Source: Diphasiastrum complanatum
Lineage: Eukaryota > Streptophyta > Lycopodiopsida > Lycopodiales > Lycopodiaceae
Assembly: GCA_029204225.1 (NCBI GenBank)
Contig: CM055107.1
Location: 45,339,927 to 45,403,926 of the forward strand
DNA length: 64,000 nucleotides
Direction of reading: 5' to 3'
Below are positions 11,293-24,200 of the stretch, piece by piece. The translations under genes and the position numbers were made by a program. Numbering within the stretch: the stretch's first letter is position 1; every line of letters begins with the position of its first letter. Below the pieces are notes generated by a model. The model saw nothing but the letters and a program-made list of their open reading frames with translations. It had not been told where the DNA came from and did no database searches.

Positions 11293-11969
11293 GAGGTGGT
11301 AGCCAATGCATTTTCACTCCCTCTGAAACTGTGACCTGGTACAAATTGCCCCTTCTAGGTGCAGTTACAATGACCTTGTTAGAGGATCCGTCATTTACTC
11401 TACATTGGTTCTGATCAAAATAGATCTTCATGCCCAAATCTACCATTCTTGCGACAGATAACAGGTCCTTCTTCAATGATGGCACATATAGTGCCCCTTC
11501 TAGATCTTTGCGTCCATTACGAGTCATCATCTGGATTATTCCAATTCCTTCCACTCTGCATTGGCTATCATCACCAAGCTTGACTGATCTAGATGTGCAG
11601 CTTGTTTGAAATTTCTGCAGGAGTTCTTTCCTGCACGTAACATGGACAGTAGCTCCAGAATCTATTATTATCTTGGAACAATTTTCTTGTGTCAGATGTG
11701 TAGTGTCGCCTTCTCCCTCTATCAATACAAATATGTTGGCATCTTCTTCTTGTTGTGGGGACGATTCTGCTGCATGCACACTGTCCTTCCTAATATTCCT
11801 TTGAAAGTCTTTTCTTCTCCATTTGTTGATTCTGACTTCATTCTTTTGTGCCATCCACGACGCCCCATAAACCTTCTCCCTTTAGGAGAATCATGGTTCT
11901 TCTTTTCCAGTGACCGTAATTCGATCCATCAAGAATCACAGTGATTTTCTGTGAAATGTTGGAAGCCAT
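11293..11969 (-). pseudogene. Copia gag-protease fragment
   Basis: Starts at ATG 11969 (MASNISQ) with the gag N-terminal pattern ILDGSNYGHWKRR and LLKGEGLWGVVDG. It jumps to a basic linker and then the protease site IIIDSGATVHV and LYVPSLKKDLLSVARMVDLGM of the pre-integrase region. Most of gag and the zinc knuckle are deleted. It is cut off at 11292 by the plus-strand Copia LTR, which supplies its stop codon. Different lineage from the other Copia elements here. Confidence 0.8.
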
Positions 11970-12003
11970 TCTGGCCTGTCTTGGAGTTCCACTCCAAGAG
12001 CTT

Positions 12004-12016
12004 GGCTCTAATACCA
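12004..12016 (-). other. Primer binding site, tRNA-iMet
   Basis: Minus strand reads TGGTATTAGAGCC, one change from the initiator tRNA-Met complement. One base separates it from the LTR to its right, and gag begins about 35 bp downstream. Confidence 0.8.
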
Positions 12017-12017
12017 C

Positions 12018-12405
12018 TGATAGAAAATTCGTGGAAGCTCAAATGGAGAAACAAGAATTATCCAGTTTCTATTACTACAACATATGGTAGACTAAAATTA
12101 CAGATTTACTGCATGAATAATGGGCGGAAGAGAAAATGAATCAATCAGACACAAAACAATCGCATATTATTGTGTCTAATGCACTCTTACATTAGTATCA
12201 TCTGAATTACAGATTAGAACAAACTTTGTGCGCTGTTTGGATCTCAAACAACACGATACCGCAAGAGAGCTGCTCTCTCTTACGAACAACTAGTATCATG
12301 TACCATAACATCTTTTTTTTTCTTACCACTTTCTGTCTCTCGTTAATCCTATATATATAGAGAATGGAGAGACAACTGACCTAATCTCTAGTAATTAAAA
12401 GAACA
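12018..12405 (-). mobile_element. 5' LTR of the minus-strand Copia fragment
   Basis: 388 bp, minus strand TGTTCTTTTAATTAC... to ...TTTTCTATCA (TG...CA), next to the primer site. Minus-strand CTATATATATAGG (about 12347-12359) is a plausible TATA box. No second LTR remains, because the element is truncated at 11293. Confidence 0.75.
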
Positions 12406-13739
12406 TCCTAACTCTGATTTCTTCCAGTTAGTTGTCCTTGTCCACTTTGCTATCGTGCATTCTGTTACACATTCGCGCTCTGGTCCTGATTTTGCAAAAG
12501 TGCGAAATATGCGAAAAGTGCGACAAGTGCCAAAAACGTCTATCATGCAAAATGGCTTTGTGGAAAAAGCGAAGAGAGAGAGAGAATGCCGAAGAGAGAG
12601 AGTGTCTTGAGGGCTTCGCAAAAATGCCGAAACAGGAGAATCTTTCGAAGGCTTCGCAAAAATCATGAAGGTTTCCGAAGTTCACAAATTTCCAACAAGA
12701 ATCACATGAGTCCATTTTGTTTGCTCTATCAATCTATATTATACTTATCCTTTTAGTTACTATTATTGAAAAACAATTTTGAAACAAAATCATAACGATG
12801 GAATATATATAGACTAAACAAAATCAGATCCGAAATTGGAATATCTAGAAGTGTAATTGTAATTTCATTTCATCAATGAACATGTGTGTAATTGTAATTT
12901 CAGTTTCATGAATGACAAGATGACACCTTGTGTGAAGTTGTAGTTTTACAAAATAAGTGCTCAGCTGTCTAATCTAGGAAGAGATTCACGTGACAATACC
13001 CCACATATTTGCAACAAGAGGCCTGTATCACCAGAGGAAGCTACACAAATTTCATAAAGGAGCTGTTGTTCATGTAGATCTCAATCTGCAAATTTCAAAG
13101 ATCATCTGGTTCAGAATCTATGCATTTATCATTCCTGATAAACTTTAAAACTAGTTTAAGTCGTACTCCAAGGACCAATTAAGATACTTAAGCGCTCCAT
13201 CTTCGGATTTCTGATGTACATTCGACAAATGTCGGCTGAGTGTATAGCTCACCTGTATCTCCTAGTTTCATTACAAAGAGTGTTGAGAAAATCACTTATT
13301 GAAACTTCCGCATTAACGTTCGGTATTATACTTTGTTGATTGGTCCATTTTCAAGCAACCAGGTAAAATTTCCTGCAGTTGACTTCAATTCCCAACTCAC
13401 CATACAATACTTGCAGTCTACGGCCTTTTGTTGAGCATTAGGCTGTGTTTTCTTACAGGTAGTCTCTATTTATTGTTTCTGAAACTGTTACTTGCGACTC
13501 CTCGTTTCACGAACCTGAAACTAAAAGCGTTGGAAGACTTACTACATGGAGTAGATTATGAAGATAGAGACAAATGCGCTTCTTCATGCACCATCTTTCA
13601 GTCACATATCAGAACCTGACCTTTGTAGATCCTAAGCAGCTAGATATTCTTAGGCTAGTGGTTTGCTAACCACAACAAATTGAGGCTGCTCTGCTTCAAC
13701 GGTATTTTCAAACAAACGAGATATTTTGTTGGGGTACCT
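12406..13739. other. Unassigned DNA
   Basis: Includes AAAAGTGCGA/GCTTCGCAAAAATG-rich sequence (12480-12670) whose open frames look accidental. No gene, LTR end or RNA gene recognised. Confidence 0.45.
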
Positions 13740-14590
13740 ACATTCACAAAATTATAGCATCTTGAATGTGTGTTGTGTTTGATAATTGTATTGTATTAGC
13801 ATATGACTAAGTTTCTATCTTAAGTGCAAAGTAAATAGATATTGTAATAATGTGATGGATAAGTGTGTATTGTAACAATGCATCTGTTCGAAATCAACAA
13901 CATTAAACATTTCTTGATTACCATTGCCAAGATCTTGCCAATGTTTTTAATGAGACCTTTGGCCATCCATCAGGTGGGAAACTCTGGTGCATGAAATATT
14001 GCGTACTGTTGTAAAATCTAACACAATTATGTGATTTAGTAGCAGTTGTAGATAAATGTTAAACTTTAATTGAGCTCAAAACTTACATACAAACTAACAA
14101 CAATGAATATTCTGTAATCAGTTACTTTGGACGTATTCTTAATGAAATTATGGCATTCACATTCTTTACTAACATGAAGAAAAAAGAGCACGTTTTATGC
14201 TTTATCTATGAGCATGAATGTATTTGAACTTCTTAAAACCATTTTCCTTTAGGTCATTTGCTTTTACATATATTGTGATAATTAGATGCAACATAGTAAA
14301 ACTATCTGCATTTGCCCCAAAAAAAACGTTCTGGATGTATATTATGTGTTTGATAATCTTACTATATTATCGTGTGACTAAGTTTTTGTCTTGGGTGCAT
14401 AGTACATGTTTTTTGTTGAAACCGGCTGCAAACAAAAGCAAAATGTGCTTGTTACCAAAATTAAAGCTAAAATATGTATATTTTTTTGATTCTCATTGGG
14501 CTATTTAGGTAGGTTTATAAGGTATTTTAATATCAAATTATTATACTAGAACCTCTTTCACATGTCATGTTGTATTGACATTTTTGAAAT
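13740..14590 (+). repeat. Outlying copy of the 1372-3990 array sequence
   Basis: Carries the array blocks in the same order: GTAACAATGCATCTGTTCG (about 13872), ATTGCCAAGATCTTGCCAATG (about 13922), ATCAGGTGGGAAACTCTGG (about 13968) and GAGCACGTTTTATG (about 14187). It continues through sequence matching 3230-3400. So the unit is longer than the array spacing suggests, and it moved or duplicated over 10 kb. Confidence 0.7.
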
Positions 14591-16792
14591 ACAATTTCGA
14601 ACGCCGTTTGCAAATTCCAAAACTATTCTTCAAAAGAAAATCATGCCATCCTAAATGGATAAGTCGCCTTCTATATATAGTAAAATGCATGTTATTCACA
14701 ATCCATTTACAATTAAATAAACCACAGACAATAGTATGTGAAGATATACAATATCCATGTAACTAAAAAATGATTTAAACTATGCAATCAGAAAATTCAA
14801 AATTCAAATAATGTGAACGATCCTGAATTAACACAATATACTAAGCCTCTAAATATTTTTGTTCTTCTTTAATGTCTCTGTATCTCTTGACTTATGAATA
14901 ATATGTTTCTTGGTTACTTAAACTAATCTTTTTAGTCAAAAGCCAGATTTTGATCTTTGTTGCAATTATTTCCAAGAAAGTTTCGATTTTGTAGCCATAC
15001 GATAACGTTCTAAAAGTATGTGGCATTAAAAAAAAAGAAGGGAAATTTTCCTTGAGCTACTTTTTGAAATACTGAACTCTGAACCAACTTCTATTTCTTT
15101 GTTCAAATTTATGAATAATTGTTGTACATAAACCAATAAATGTACGTAACAAAATCACTAATATAAATCAATAAATACAATAATAATATACTTGATTCTC
15201 AAAAAATTCAGAATCTTGTATCTGCATCTTCCTAACTAAATGTTTTTTGTGCATAATTTTATCTCTTTTTCTATTAATATTTGTGTCGAGTCTGTTACTA
15301 ACATGTTTTCTTTATTTTCTTGCAGATTTCTAAATTTTGAATAACAATTACAATCATATACCAATCTCTTTTTCTAAAATAAAAACATATAACAACTCTA
15401 ACAAACAATGACATTGTAAAAAATTCTAATATCCACGAAAAGAACATGAATTGGACACTTATGATGATAGATGCATTAAAAACATTGCTTGAAACTCATT
15501 TTACCTATACTCAATAACAATTCATGATAGAATTCCGACACATTTTTCCTAAAACACAACATACTACAACAACCCTATTTTACTGTATTAAATTTTTAAA
15601 AAAAGAAAACAAAATTCCCAAAAACTCCTTACCAATATGGACACCTGACATGACAAACTATATTGAAGAGCTTGTCCAACAAACACCAGCATTATCCAAA
15701 AAAACATATTATCAATAAATTCCAAACAAAATTTTCTATTGTTGTAATACAAAAACGAACATATTCTTTATCATATACGCAAAGCATCCAATAACAACAA
15801 ATACATAAACAATGCACGTATCACAACTATAAACAATTCTTTTCAAAAAGTCAAACTCAACGAACAATATTGGACGATCTATTGTTAGTCATTTCATTTT
15901 ATACATTAGAGATAGCTATTGACAGAGAGTCATAATTGTAGAGTATCTCAAGACTGAATTTTTATTGATCTATCCATCTCCAGATCACCTTGTAGAGAGT
16001 TTAGGATATCTATGCATATCCAAGTTTTTTGAGAGATCCATGTCACTTCAAAGTTGATTCTTGTATATAATTGAGACATTGGTCTTGGACTCAACTACAA
16101 AGGGATTGTAAAAATTTGGTCCAATGTGCTTCGACCAAATATTCCAACCGAGCACTCAGCCAAATGCTCTACATGAGTGCCCAGATCGAGTGCTCTCACA
16201 GAGTGCTACAATCACATCAACTTCAGCCGAATCTCTCGATCGAGATCCAACCAAGTATTTCAACCAAGGGATTCTAGCCGAAGCAATTACCCAAAGACTC
16301 AACCGAAGCCATCAACCGACAAAGCAGTCAAATTCAATGAAGCCTCCAATGGAAAGTACAGGTTGGATGTTATCAAAGATCCAGAGCTAGCAGTTGCATG
16401 TGCCTACATAACCAAATGTGCAGCAGTAGTGAGACAATGTTCATGAAGAGGAAGGCAACTTGTAGACACAACGATCCACGACCAGAAGGACATCATCTGC
16501 CACCTCCTCACAATAGCTACAACTAATGGATACTCAGCAGCCACAATCACCACAAGTGCAATCACCTACTGCTAGAAGATCTAGGTCCCAATCGCCAACA
16601 GGGACAATACAAGTAACAATATCACCCCCTCGCATACAACAACCATGATTCTGTGGGACAATCCAACACCATGGCACATGCAACAAGTTCAGGGGAGGGA
16701 GAAAGCGAGCTGCCTGAAACCACACAAGCAAAAGATACACTTGTAATTGATCCCACTCAAGAAGACAAAGGCTAAGAAGACAGACGTGCAAC
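14591..16792. other. Unassigned AT-rich then mixed DNA
   Basis: 14591-15900 is A/C-rich on the plus strand with short open frames, e.g. 15524-15718, without recognised motifs. The composition resembles the Helitron coding strand, but no Rep, helicase or nuclease motif is present. 16040-16790 carries repeated CCGAGCACTC/ATCGAGTGCTC motifs and a broken P/Q/S-rich reading frame (about 16500-16640). Confidence 0.4.
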
Positions 16793-17022
16793 TGTAGTAG
16801 GTTTATTTCCTATCCTATTCTCAATTCAAAATCCAAGCACACAAGCATCAAGGAGATGAAGGTAGTCATCACGCGGAGGTTCAATCCTGTGAGAGCGATA
16901 GCATATCTCAGAATTCAACATGTATGGAAGGTCCACATCTAATTCTAACATCCATTAACACCAAGCATTAACACTAAGCATTAACACTACATCCATTAAC
17001 CCTAAGATCCGCAATGATAATA

Positions 17023-17076
<54 letters not shown>
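16793..17076 (-). mobile_element. Truncated Athila-like LTR (U5 side), ending in a (CT)n run
   Basis: Matches 18556-18857 of the complete LTR, including AGCACACAAGCATCAAGGAG, the GTGAGAGCGATA block and CATCCATTAACCCTAAGAT. It stops exactly at the (CT)n microsatellite, beyond which gag sequence of the same element follows on the minus strand. Confidence 0.8.
17027..17075. repeat. (CT)n microsatellite at an element junction
   Basis: CT run of about 24 units, joining LTR sequence on the left to gag sequence on the right. The intact LTR has a homologous (CT)n at 18784-18856. Confidence 0.95.
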
Positions 17077-17078
<2 letters not shown>

Positions 17079-17080
<2 letters not shown>

Positions 17081-17185
17081 AAAAAATCTGATGGAGTCAG
17101 ATAACCCATTGTACTTTGGTATTTCTAAACGAGGAGACCTCCTAACAATAGTTGGTGGTGGGTTCAATGGTCCTTCGTCAGCCAT
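17079..17185 (-). pseudogene. Athila-like Gypsy gag, N-terminal stub
   Basis: ATG at 17185 gives MADEGPLNPPPTIVRRSP, then LEIPKYNGLSDSIRFFQ, a gag-like N-terminus. About 36 residues remain before the frame runs into (AG)n. The start lies about 1.35 kb from the primer site at 18536-18552, consistent with the long leaders of this group. Family call rests on the tRNA-Asp primer site, not on gag alone. Confidence 0.55.
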
Positions 17186-18535
17186 AATTCCAAAATCAAA
17201 TAATGAGATTGGATCTAGATTTTTCAATAATATCCTATCTCAGATCAGATCAAATCTGTAATCTCTATCCCTTGAAAATAATCAGAATATTTATTTTTGA
17301 AAATTAGATCTTGATCGAGCGAACGACAATTCTAAGAATAATGATTTCTCAGATCAGAATCAAACTGTAACAGAATTGCTCAAAATTTTGACAGAGGCTA
17401 GATCTGGAAAATCAGAATCTATAAATAGTATGGGCGAAAGTTGGCTCGGTGAAGGTTCTTTAGTGCTATTTTTAGTAAAAAGTCTCTGATCTGGCTATTT
17501 TTTGACAAAAAAAATTAACCTTCGTCGAACTCATAGAGAGTAAATCTGACTCAGATAAGGCTAGGGTAGAACTGACGAAGGTTCTGATGGACAACAGTAC
17601 GATTTTTGTAATTTGGCGAGGGTAAAAATAGAGATTTTTTAAGATCCTAGTAACAATAATGTTCGTCGAACTCAAAAATGGTAGCTTATTTTAAATATTA
17701 TCCTCAGAAATTCCAGCAAACGGTTCGGCAAAGGTTACAAATGTAATATTGCTATTTTTGTAAAAAAGAGCCCTTTTTGACAAAAATAGGTCAATATGAC
17801 ATGTGGCCTCTGCTTATCGTTCGCAAACTCATTGATGAACCAAAATAGTAATTCAAACTGACACAGACTTTGGCAAAGGTTTCAGACAAAGGTTCTTCTT
17901 AGAAAACTGATAATTTTGTAAAAAAGTGTTAAACTCTTCACAAAAAAATTACCAGCCACTAGATGAACAGTCACTTTGACTTTTTTCTTTTTAGAATTAA
18001 CGTTCGCCGACCTGGCAGTAGATAGATATGAATCACATCTATGCACAATGAATCGGATGAAGGTTCTTTTTCTATATTTATTTAGGGTTTTGAGTATTTT
18101 TTGGTATTTTTTGATGAATTTTCTGATGTTTTTGCAAATCTGCTGGGAAGGAATGTTTGCCCTTCAAACTGAAGGTTTTGTGAGCAAAACCAAAGGTGTT
18201 TGCAGCTCGGCAAGTGTTTCCTAAAAGAGGGTAAAAAGTTATCAGCTCTGATGACAATTTTGTCTCCTTTTGACCAAATTTTGACAGATTTGACCGATTT
18301 TTGTTGTTTTTTCTGGTTTCTCAAATCTCAGTAAATCCTAAGAATGGTGATCTGAATAGGTTCTCCTGCTCAACAATAAAATTAGATTTCAAACAAGAAG
18401 ATCCATTCAAATCAAGCAAAATCACTCTAAATTTTATCCTAAATTGCAATTTTAACACTATTCATGCCAAGACAAGATGCCTAATGCAAGCTAACCATCA
18501 ACCAAACATGCTGTAAACTTAAAAATTGGCGTAGC
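17186..18535 (-). mobile_element. Untranslated leader of the Athila-like element
   Basis: Lies between primer site and gag on the minus strand. Many scattered TTCG(T/C)CGAAC and GGCAAAGGTT motifs on the plus strand, no long ORF. Confidence 0.6.
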
Positions 18536-18552
18536 TCCCGACAATGGCACCA
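18536..18552 (-). other. Primer binding site, tRNA-Asp
   Basis: Minus strand TGGTGCCATTGTCGGGAG differs at three or so positions from the complement of the plant tRNA-Asp(GUC) 3' end. It lies a few bases from the LTR to its right. tRNA-Asp priming is typical of the Athila group. Confidence 0.75.
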
Positions 18553-18555
18553 AAA

Positions 18556-19407
<852 letters not shown>

Positions 19408-20221
19408 GTAATCCAAAGGGACTCAGCCAGGAGGAGCACCCCAGTCATAAACCTCAGGTTTCGAGCACCAGGGAGATGAAGATCCTTCATGAGGGGGAAG
19501 CACAAGTATTGGGTAATCAGTCTTCTCCTTCAACCACTCCTACATCCACACCATCCACATTCCCATTATCTAGTTCTCTTGCCACAACATCTTTATATCA
19601 TCCACATTATCAAGATACCACTACCACCACAACTTCCATCATCAGAATGCCACCACCACCACCCTACCTTACATCTTTTTGTTTTCTACCATCTCAATAT
19701 TTATCTGAAAAATTCCTAATGTTTTCACACCCTGATAGTCCTACTGAGGCAGCTAAAAGGTCATTGCAATGTCTTGCGGAGAACAACTACCACCTACATT
19801 GGTTGGTCAGCTAGAAAGAAGATTTAAGAAAGAAAGTGAAGCAACAAAAAGAGATAACAAAGAAACAAAAATTAAAAATAAAACCAAGTTCAACCCCCTC
19901 AAATACTTGCTATCAGAATTGGAAAATATGTGCAGTTGATCAAGGAGAGGGAGGCTGAAAAGGCCAATACAAAAAGAAAGATCGAGAAGCAAGACAAGAC
20001 ATTGGCCGAGTCTCAACCTGAAGATGACAGTGGGCCTGCAGGACAAAGTGAGCTCCTCACCAAGTAAGTGGTGGTCAAAGCTCAACACTACAAGGGTCTA
20101 AGACTGCAATTGTAGTATTGTCAGTTCTTTCACCCTCCCACCAAACCCTTCATCATGTTTCCCTACCATCATCAACCCATCCATCCAAATCTGTTTCTAC
20201 CACCAATTTCATTACCCCCTT
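19408..20221 (+). other. Possible relic of a coiled-coil ORF
   Basis: A plus-strand frame from 19476 is S/T/P-rich (to 19814). It is followed by K/E-rich sequence (about 19810-20090: ERRFKKESEATKRDNKETK, later REAEKANTKRKIEKQDK) that would form a coiled coil but is broken by stops. The style resembles the non-autonomous element ORF at 42419-43099, but I see no residue-level match. Function unknown. Confidence 0.3.
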
Positions 20222-20695
20222 TGTCATGCCCATGATTGGTCTCGGGTAGCGTGTTTATGCTAGGGACCGGTAGACCAACAACCCGTAAGTTAATTGTGAC
20301 TATAGGGGAATTGGGGCCCTTATGTGTACATGGTCATAATTAATGGTTGTAGGCCTAAACACACGGTGGTGGAGTTGGTATGGGTCTATCAGTGAGTCAT
20401 TAGGGAACTGGATGACGTGGCCCAGATAGGCTGCAGAGGTGTCCAGTGAGGTGTCACAATGCACTACTAGTGGTGCATGGGCCTTGGAGGGTATAAGTAT
20501 ATCTGCTGGGCTCTCACTAGTGCATGCTTGATTTGTGATGAGTAGCTACATGTTGCTGGTGTGACTCCTCTTTCCATGACTCTGATTGATCCATAGCTTG
20601 GGGGCTAGATCCGTACGATCTAGGTTTGCTTGGGTTGGTTTAACCTCCACCGGATCCCATGTGTTGTTGCTTTGTATGGTATGCTTAGACTAGAA
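20222..20695 (+). mobile_element. 5' LTR of a Gypsy element, part before the Copia insertion
   Basis: Starts TGTCATGCCC at 20222 and contains a TATA-like GTATAAGTATATC (about 20490). It is interrupted after TAGAA at 20695 by the Copia element. The LTR resumes at 25967 and ends about 25987, just before the primer site, giving a reconstructed length near 500 bp. Confidence 0.7.
20691..20695 (+). other. Target duplication TAGAA, left copy
   Basis: TAGAA directly precedes TGTGAAGAATTG, and the same five bases follow the 3' LTR at 25962-25966. Confidence 0.9.
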
Positions 20696-20994
20696 TGTGA
20701 AGAATTGAAAAAGATTATCTATGTTAGATATAGGGGTCTTATGTCTTTTACATGAAGCATCTAGGTGTAGGATGTTGATAGGAATAAATTTGGCATAGAT
20801 GGCAAATTATGCATTTCCACTTGTAATGCCACTATTGAGCCAAAATAGAGTAAGAGGCTAAACACTTGCTAATTAGAGTGTAGACAAGTGTAAAGTTTTT
20901 GTTTGATGAATTCCAAGAGGTCCAATAGGATATAGAGGTGGAACCTTGTGAGGTCCAATAGGAAATTGAGGTGTGCTTGAATATAGTCCAATAG
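20696..20994 (+). mobile_element. Truncated 5' LTR of the young Copia element
   Basis: The 299 bp look identical to 25225-25523 of the 3' LTR. The remaining 438 bp of the LTR and the primer site are absent. At the break the sequence changes from TAGTCCAATAG to ATTAGTGTATTTCAC, then leader. Confidence 0.9.
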
Positions 20995-21221
20995 ATTAGT
21001 GTATTTCACACGTGCTAAGAGTGTTAGATCCTAACTTTGCCTATACTCCATCATTTGATGTGAAATAGATCTTGTTTTAGAGAGATTTGAGTAGCTAGTG
21101 AGAATCAATTCACAAATTGTTGTAAGATCTTTCATAGGAGGAGATAGTACTCAATTATTGGATCCTATTGAAAGTGTGTAACAACATTTATTGTTCATCA
21201 TTTGAGTTTTCTTCACTTCAA

Positions 21222-24200
21222 ATGTCTTCAATGGGTTCATCCTTGTTGGAACCAAGTGAAAGATTGACCACTTCAAATTATTCAATTTGGAAAATGAGGA
21301 TGGAGTCCATCTTGATCCTTCAAGACGTGATGGACATAGTTTTTGGCCTTGAAGAAGAACCACAAGTTCTTCAAGAGGTTCAAAAATACAAAAAGAGAGC
21401 TAGGATGGCTCTCCACTACATTAAGATGAATGTCTCTAATGAGATATTGAGGGAGATAGGTACTTGTACAACAACCAAAGAAGCTTGGGATTGTCTCAAG
21501 ACTATCTATGAGGCTAAGAATACCTCTAGGCTTCTCACTCTTAGGAATCAAATCTTTCAAAGTAGCCAAAAGAGTGATGAGAGTGCATCTAGTTATGTTT
21601 TGAGAGTAAAAGATATTCATAGAGAGCTTGCTTGCATTGGTGATTCCATCAATCAAAATGAGCTAGTTCAAGTCATTCTCAATGGCTTGAGAAGTGAATT
21701 TGATAATCTTGTCCAATCCTATGCCATTAAGGAGGAGCTACCAAGTTTGGAGGCTCTCCAAAGTGTGCTAATTTCAGAAGAATCAAGACAAGAGTACAAG
21801 CTCTTGAGGATGGACAAGCTTTCTCTCACTCATAATGATGGCAAAGCTCTCTTTGCCAAGGATAAGCACAAAGAGAGGAGCAAGAACCAACATCAACAAT
21901 CCTCAAGCAAGGACAAAGTCAAATCCAAAGACAAAGATGAGGAGGAAGATGATTCCTCTAATGCTTCATCATCCAAGCTCAAGAAGAAGAAGAAGATCAA
22001 GTGCTTTTATTGTGGCAAGAAAGGTCATTATGTCACCAATTGCTTCAAAAAGAACAATCAACTCAAGCAAGCCAATATTACCAATGAGAAGGAAGACACT
22101 ATTGCAAGTGATGGAGAGGGATCTCTTATGGTCTCTAGTTTCTCATCTACTCCTTTCAAGAAGGACGGCCTATGGTATATTGATAGTGGAGCCTCTTCAA
22201 ATATGTGTAGCTCCAAGGACTCTTTCTCTTGTATTGCACCTTATGATGGAGTGAAGAAATCAATATACACTGCAAATGATTTTGAATGTCCTATTGAAGG
22301 CATAGGGAACATTCCCTTGAAGCTTGCATCCTCTAAAGTTCTTTCTCTCTCTAGAGTTCTTTATGTACCTAAGCTTACCAAGAATCTTATTAGTGTTGGC
22401 CAATTGCTTGATAATGGCCTTGATGTAAAATTCAATGTTGATACTTGCACTATCAAGAAGAATGATGAGATACTTGCATTAGGATCTAGATTTGGTGGCA
22501 TCTATAAACTAGATCCAAATGAGTATGTGAATGCTTGTAATGTTGCTCTTGTGAACAAGCTCTCTATGGAGGAATTATGGCATAGGAGGTTGGGACATCC
22601 CAACTACAAATCCATGCTCTCTATGATCAAAGAATCCAAAGCTATTGGCTTGCCAAAGTCATTCTCCAAGAAGATCAAGCCTTGTGAGGCTTGTGCTATT
22701 GCTAAATCTCACAAAAAGCCATTTACAAGATCTTCTATCAAAAGCAAGCATCCTTTGGAGTTAATCCACTCGGATGTGCATTTCTCATCAACTACAAGCA
22801 AGGGAGGAGCCACTTGTTTTGTTACTTTCATTGATGATTACACAAGATTCACTTGGATATATCTTCTTGCTTCAAAATCTATGGTGTTTGATCATTTCCT
22901 TATTTTCAAAGCTTATGTAGAGAAGCAATTCTCATTCAAGATTAAAGCTCTTAGAAGTGATGGAGGTGGTGAATATATCTCCAATAAATTTCAAGATTTT
23001 TGTGAGCTTGAAGGCATTAAAAGAGAGTTTTCTTTTGCCTACTCTCCATCTCAAAATGGAGTGGCCGAGAGAAAGAATAGATCTCTATGTGAATGTGCAA
23101 AATCTATGAGAATTGAGGCATCTTTGCCCAAAGATTTTTGGGGAGAAGCCATTAATTGTGCAAATTATCTTTGCAATAGGCTCCCACATATAGCTCTTGG
23201 AGGAAAGTCACCATATGAAATCTTATTTTTGAAGAACCCTAAGGTTGATCACCTTAGAGTTTTTGGATGCTTATGCTTTGTCCATATTCCCTTGGAAACA
23301 AGGAAGAAGGAAGATCCTAGTGCGTGCAAAGGGATCATGGTTGGATACTCATCCACCAAGAAGGCCTATAGAGTCTTTATACTCTCTACTTCTCAAGTTA
23401 TTGAAAGTAGAGATGTTGTCTTTCATGAAGATCAACACTCATCATTTGAAGAGGCCGAGATCAAGAAATTTATGGATGCATCATCAATTATTGATTTTGA
23501 AGACAATCATGATGTGATGGGGTCGAGATTTGAAGAAGACTCTCCTCGGATTTTTTCACCAAGAAGATCCATGAGAGATAGATCCGAGCCTAAGAGGCTT
23601 TCATATGTTGACAAAGGCAAACAAGTGGATCTTGATTCTACTAATTATGTTTTTTATGTCTCTCATGAAGAGCCAAAGAATGTACAAGAGGCACTCAATA
23701 CCAAGGAGTGGTATGATGCCATGAAGCAAGAGTATCATGCATTGATCACCAACAATACTTGGGAGCTTGTGGATCCTCCTTCCAACAAGCACGTGATTGG
23801 TTGCAAGTGGGTATTTCGGATCAAGTTCAATCATGATGGCACCATCAACAAGCATAAAGCAAGATTATGTGCCAAAGGATTTGCTCAAATCCATGGTCTT
23901 GATTATGAGGAGACCTTTGCACCCGTTGCAAAGATGGTGACAATAACAATTCTTATTTCTCTTGCTTGTTTTTTCAAGTGGAAGGTGTTCCAATCAGATG
24001 TATCCAATGCTTTTCTAAATGGTTATCTTGAGGAGGAGATCTATATGGAACAACCTCAAGGATTCATCAAGGATGAGTCCAAAGTGTGCTTGCTCTTCAA
24101 AAGTCTTTATGGACTCAAGCAAGCACCAAGATCATGGTATTCAAGACTTAACTCTTTTCTTATCTCACTAGGATTTACTCTTAGTGACTTTGATCCTCCC

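Noticed and set aside
12432-12668. Cysteine-rich ORF (CEICEKCDKCQKR)
   Set aside because: Arises from a short AAAAGTGCGA-type repeat; no zinc-binding family spacing and overlapping open frames on the other strand.
15524-15718. Third Helitron fragment
   Set aside because: Similar base composition and A/C-rich strand, but no Rep, helicase or nuclease motif could be found.
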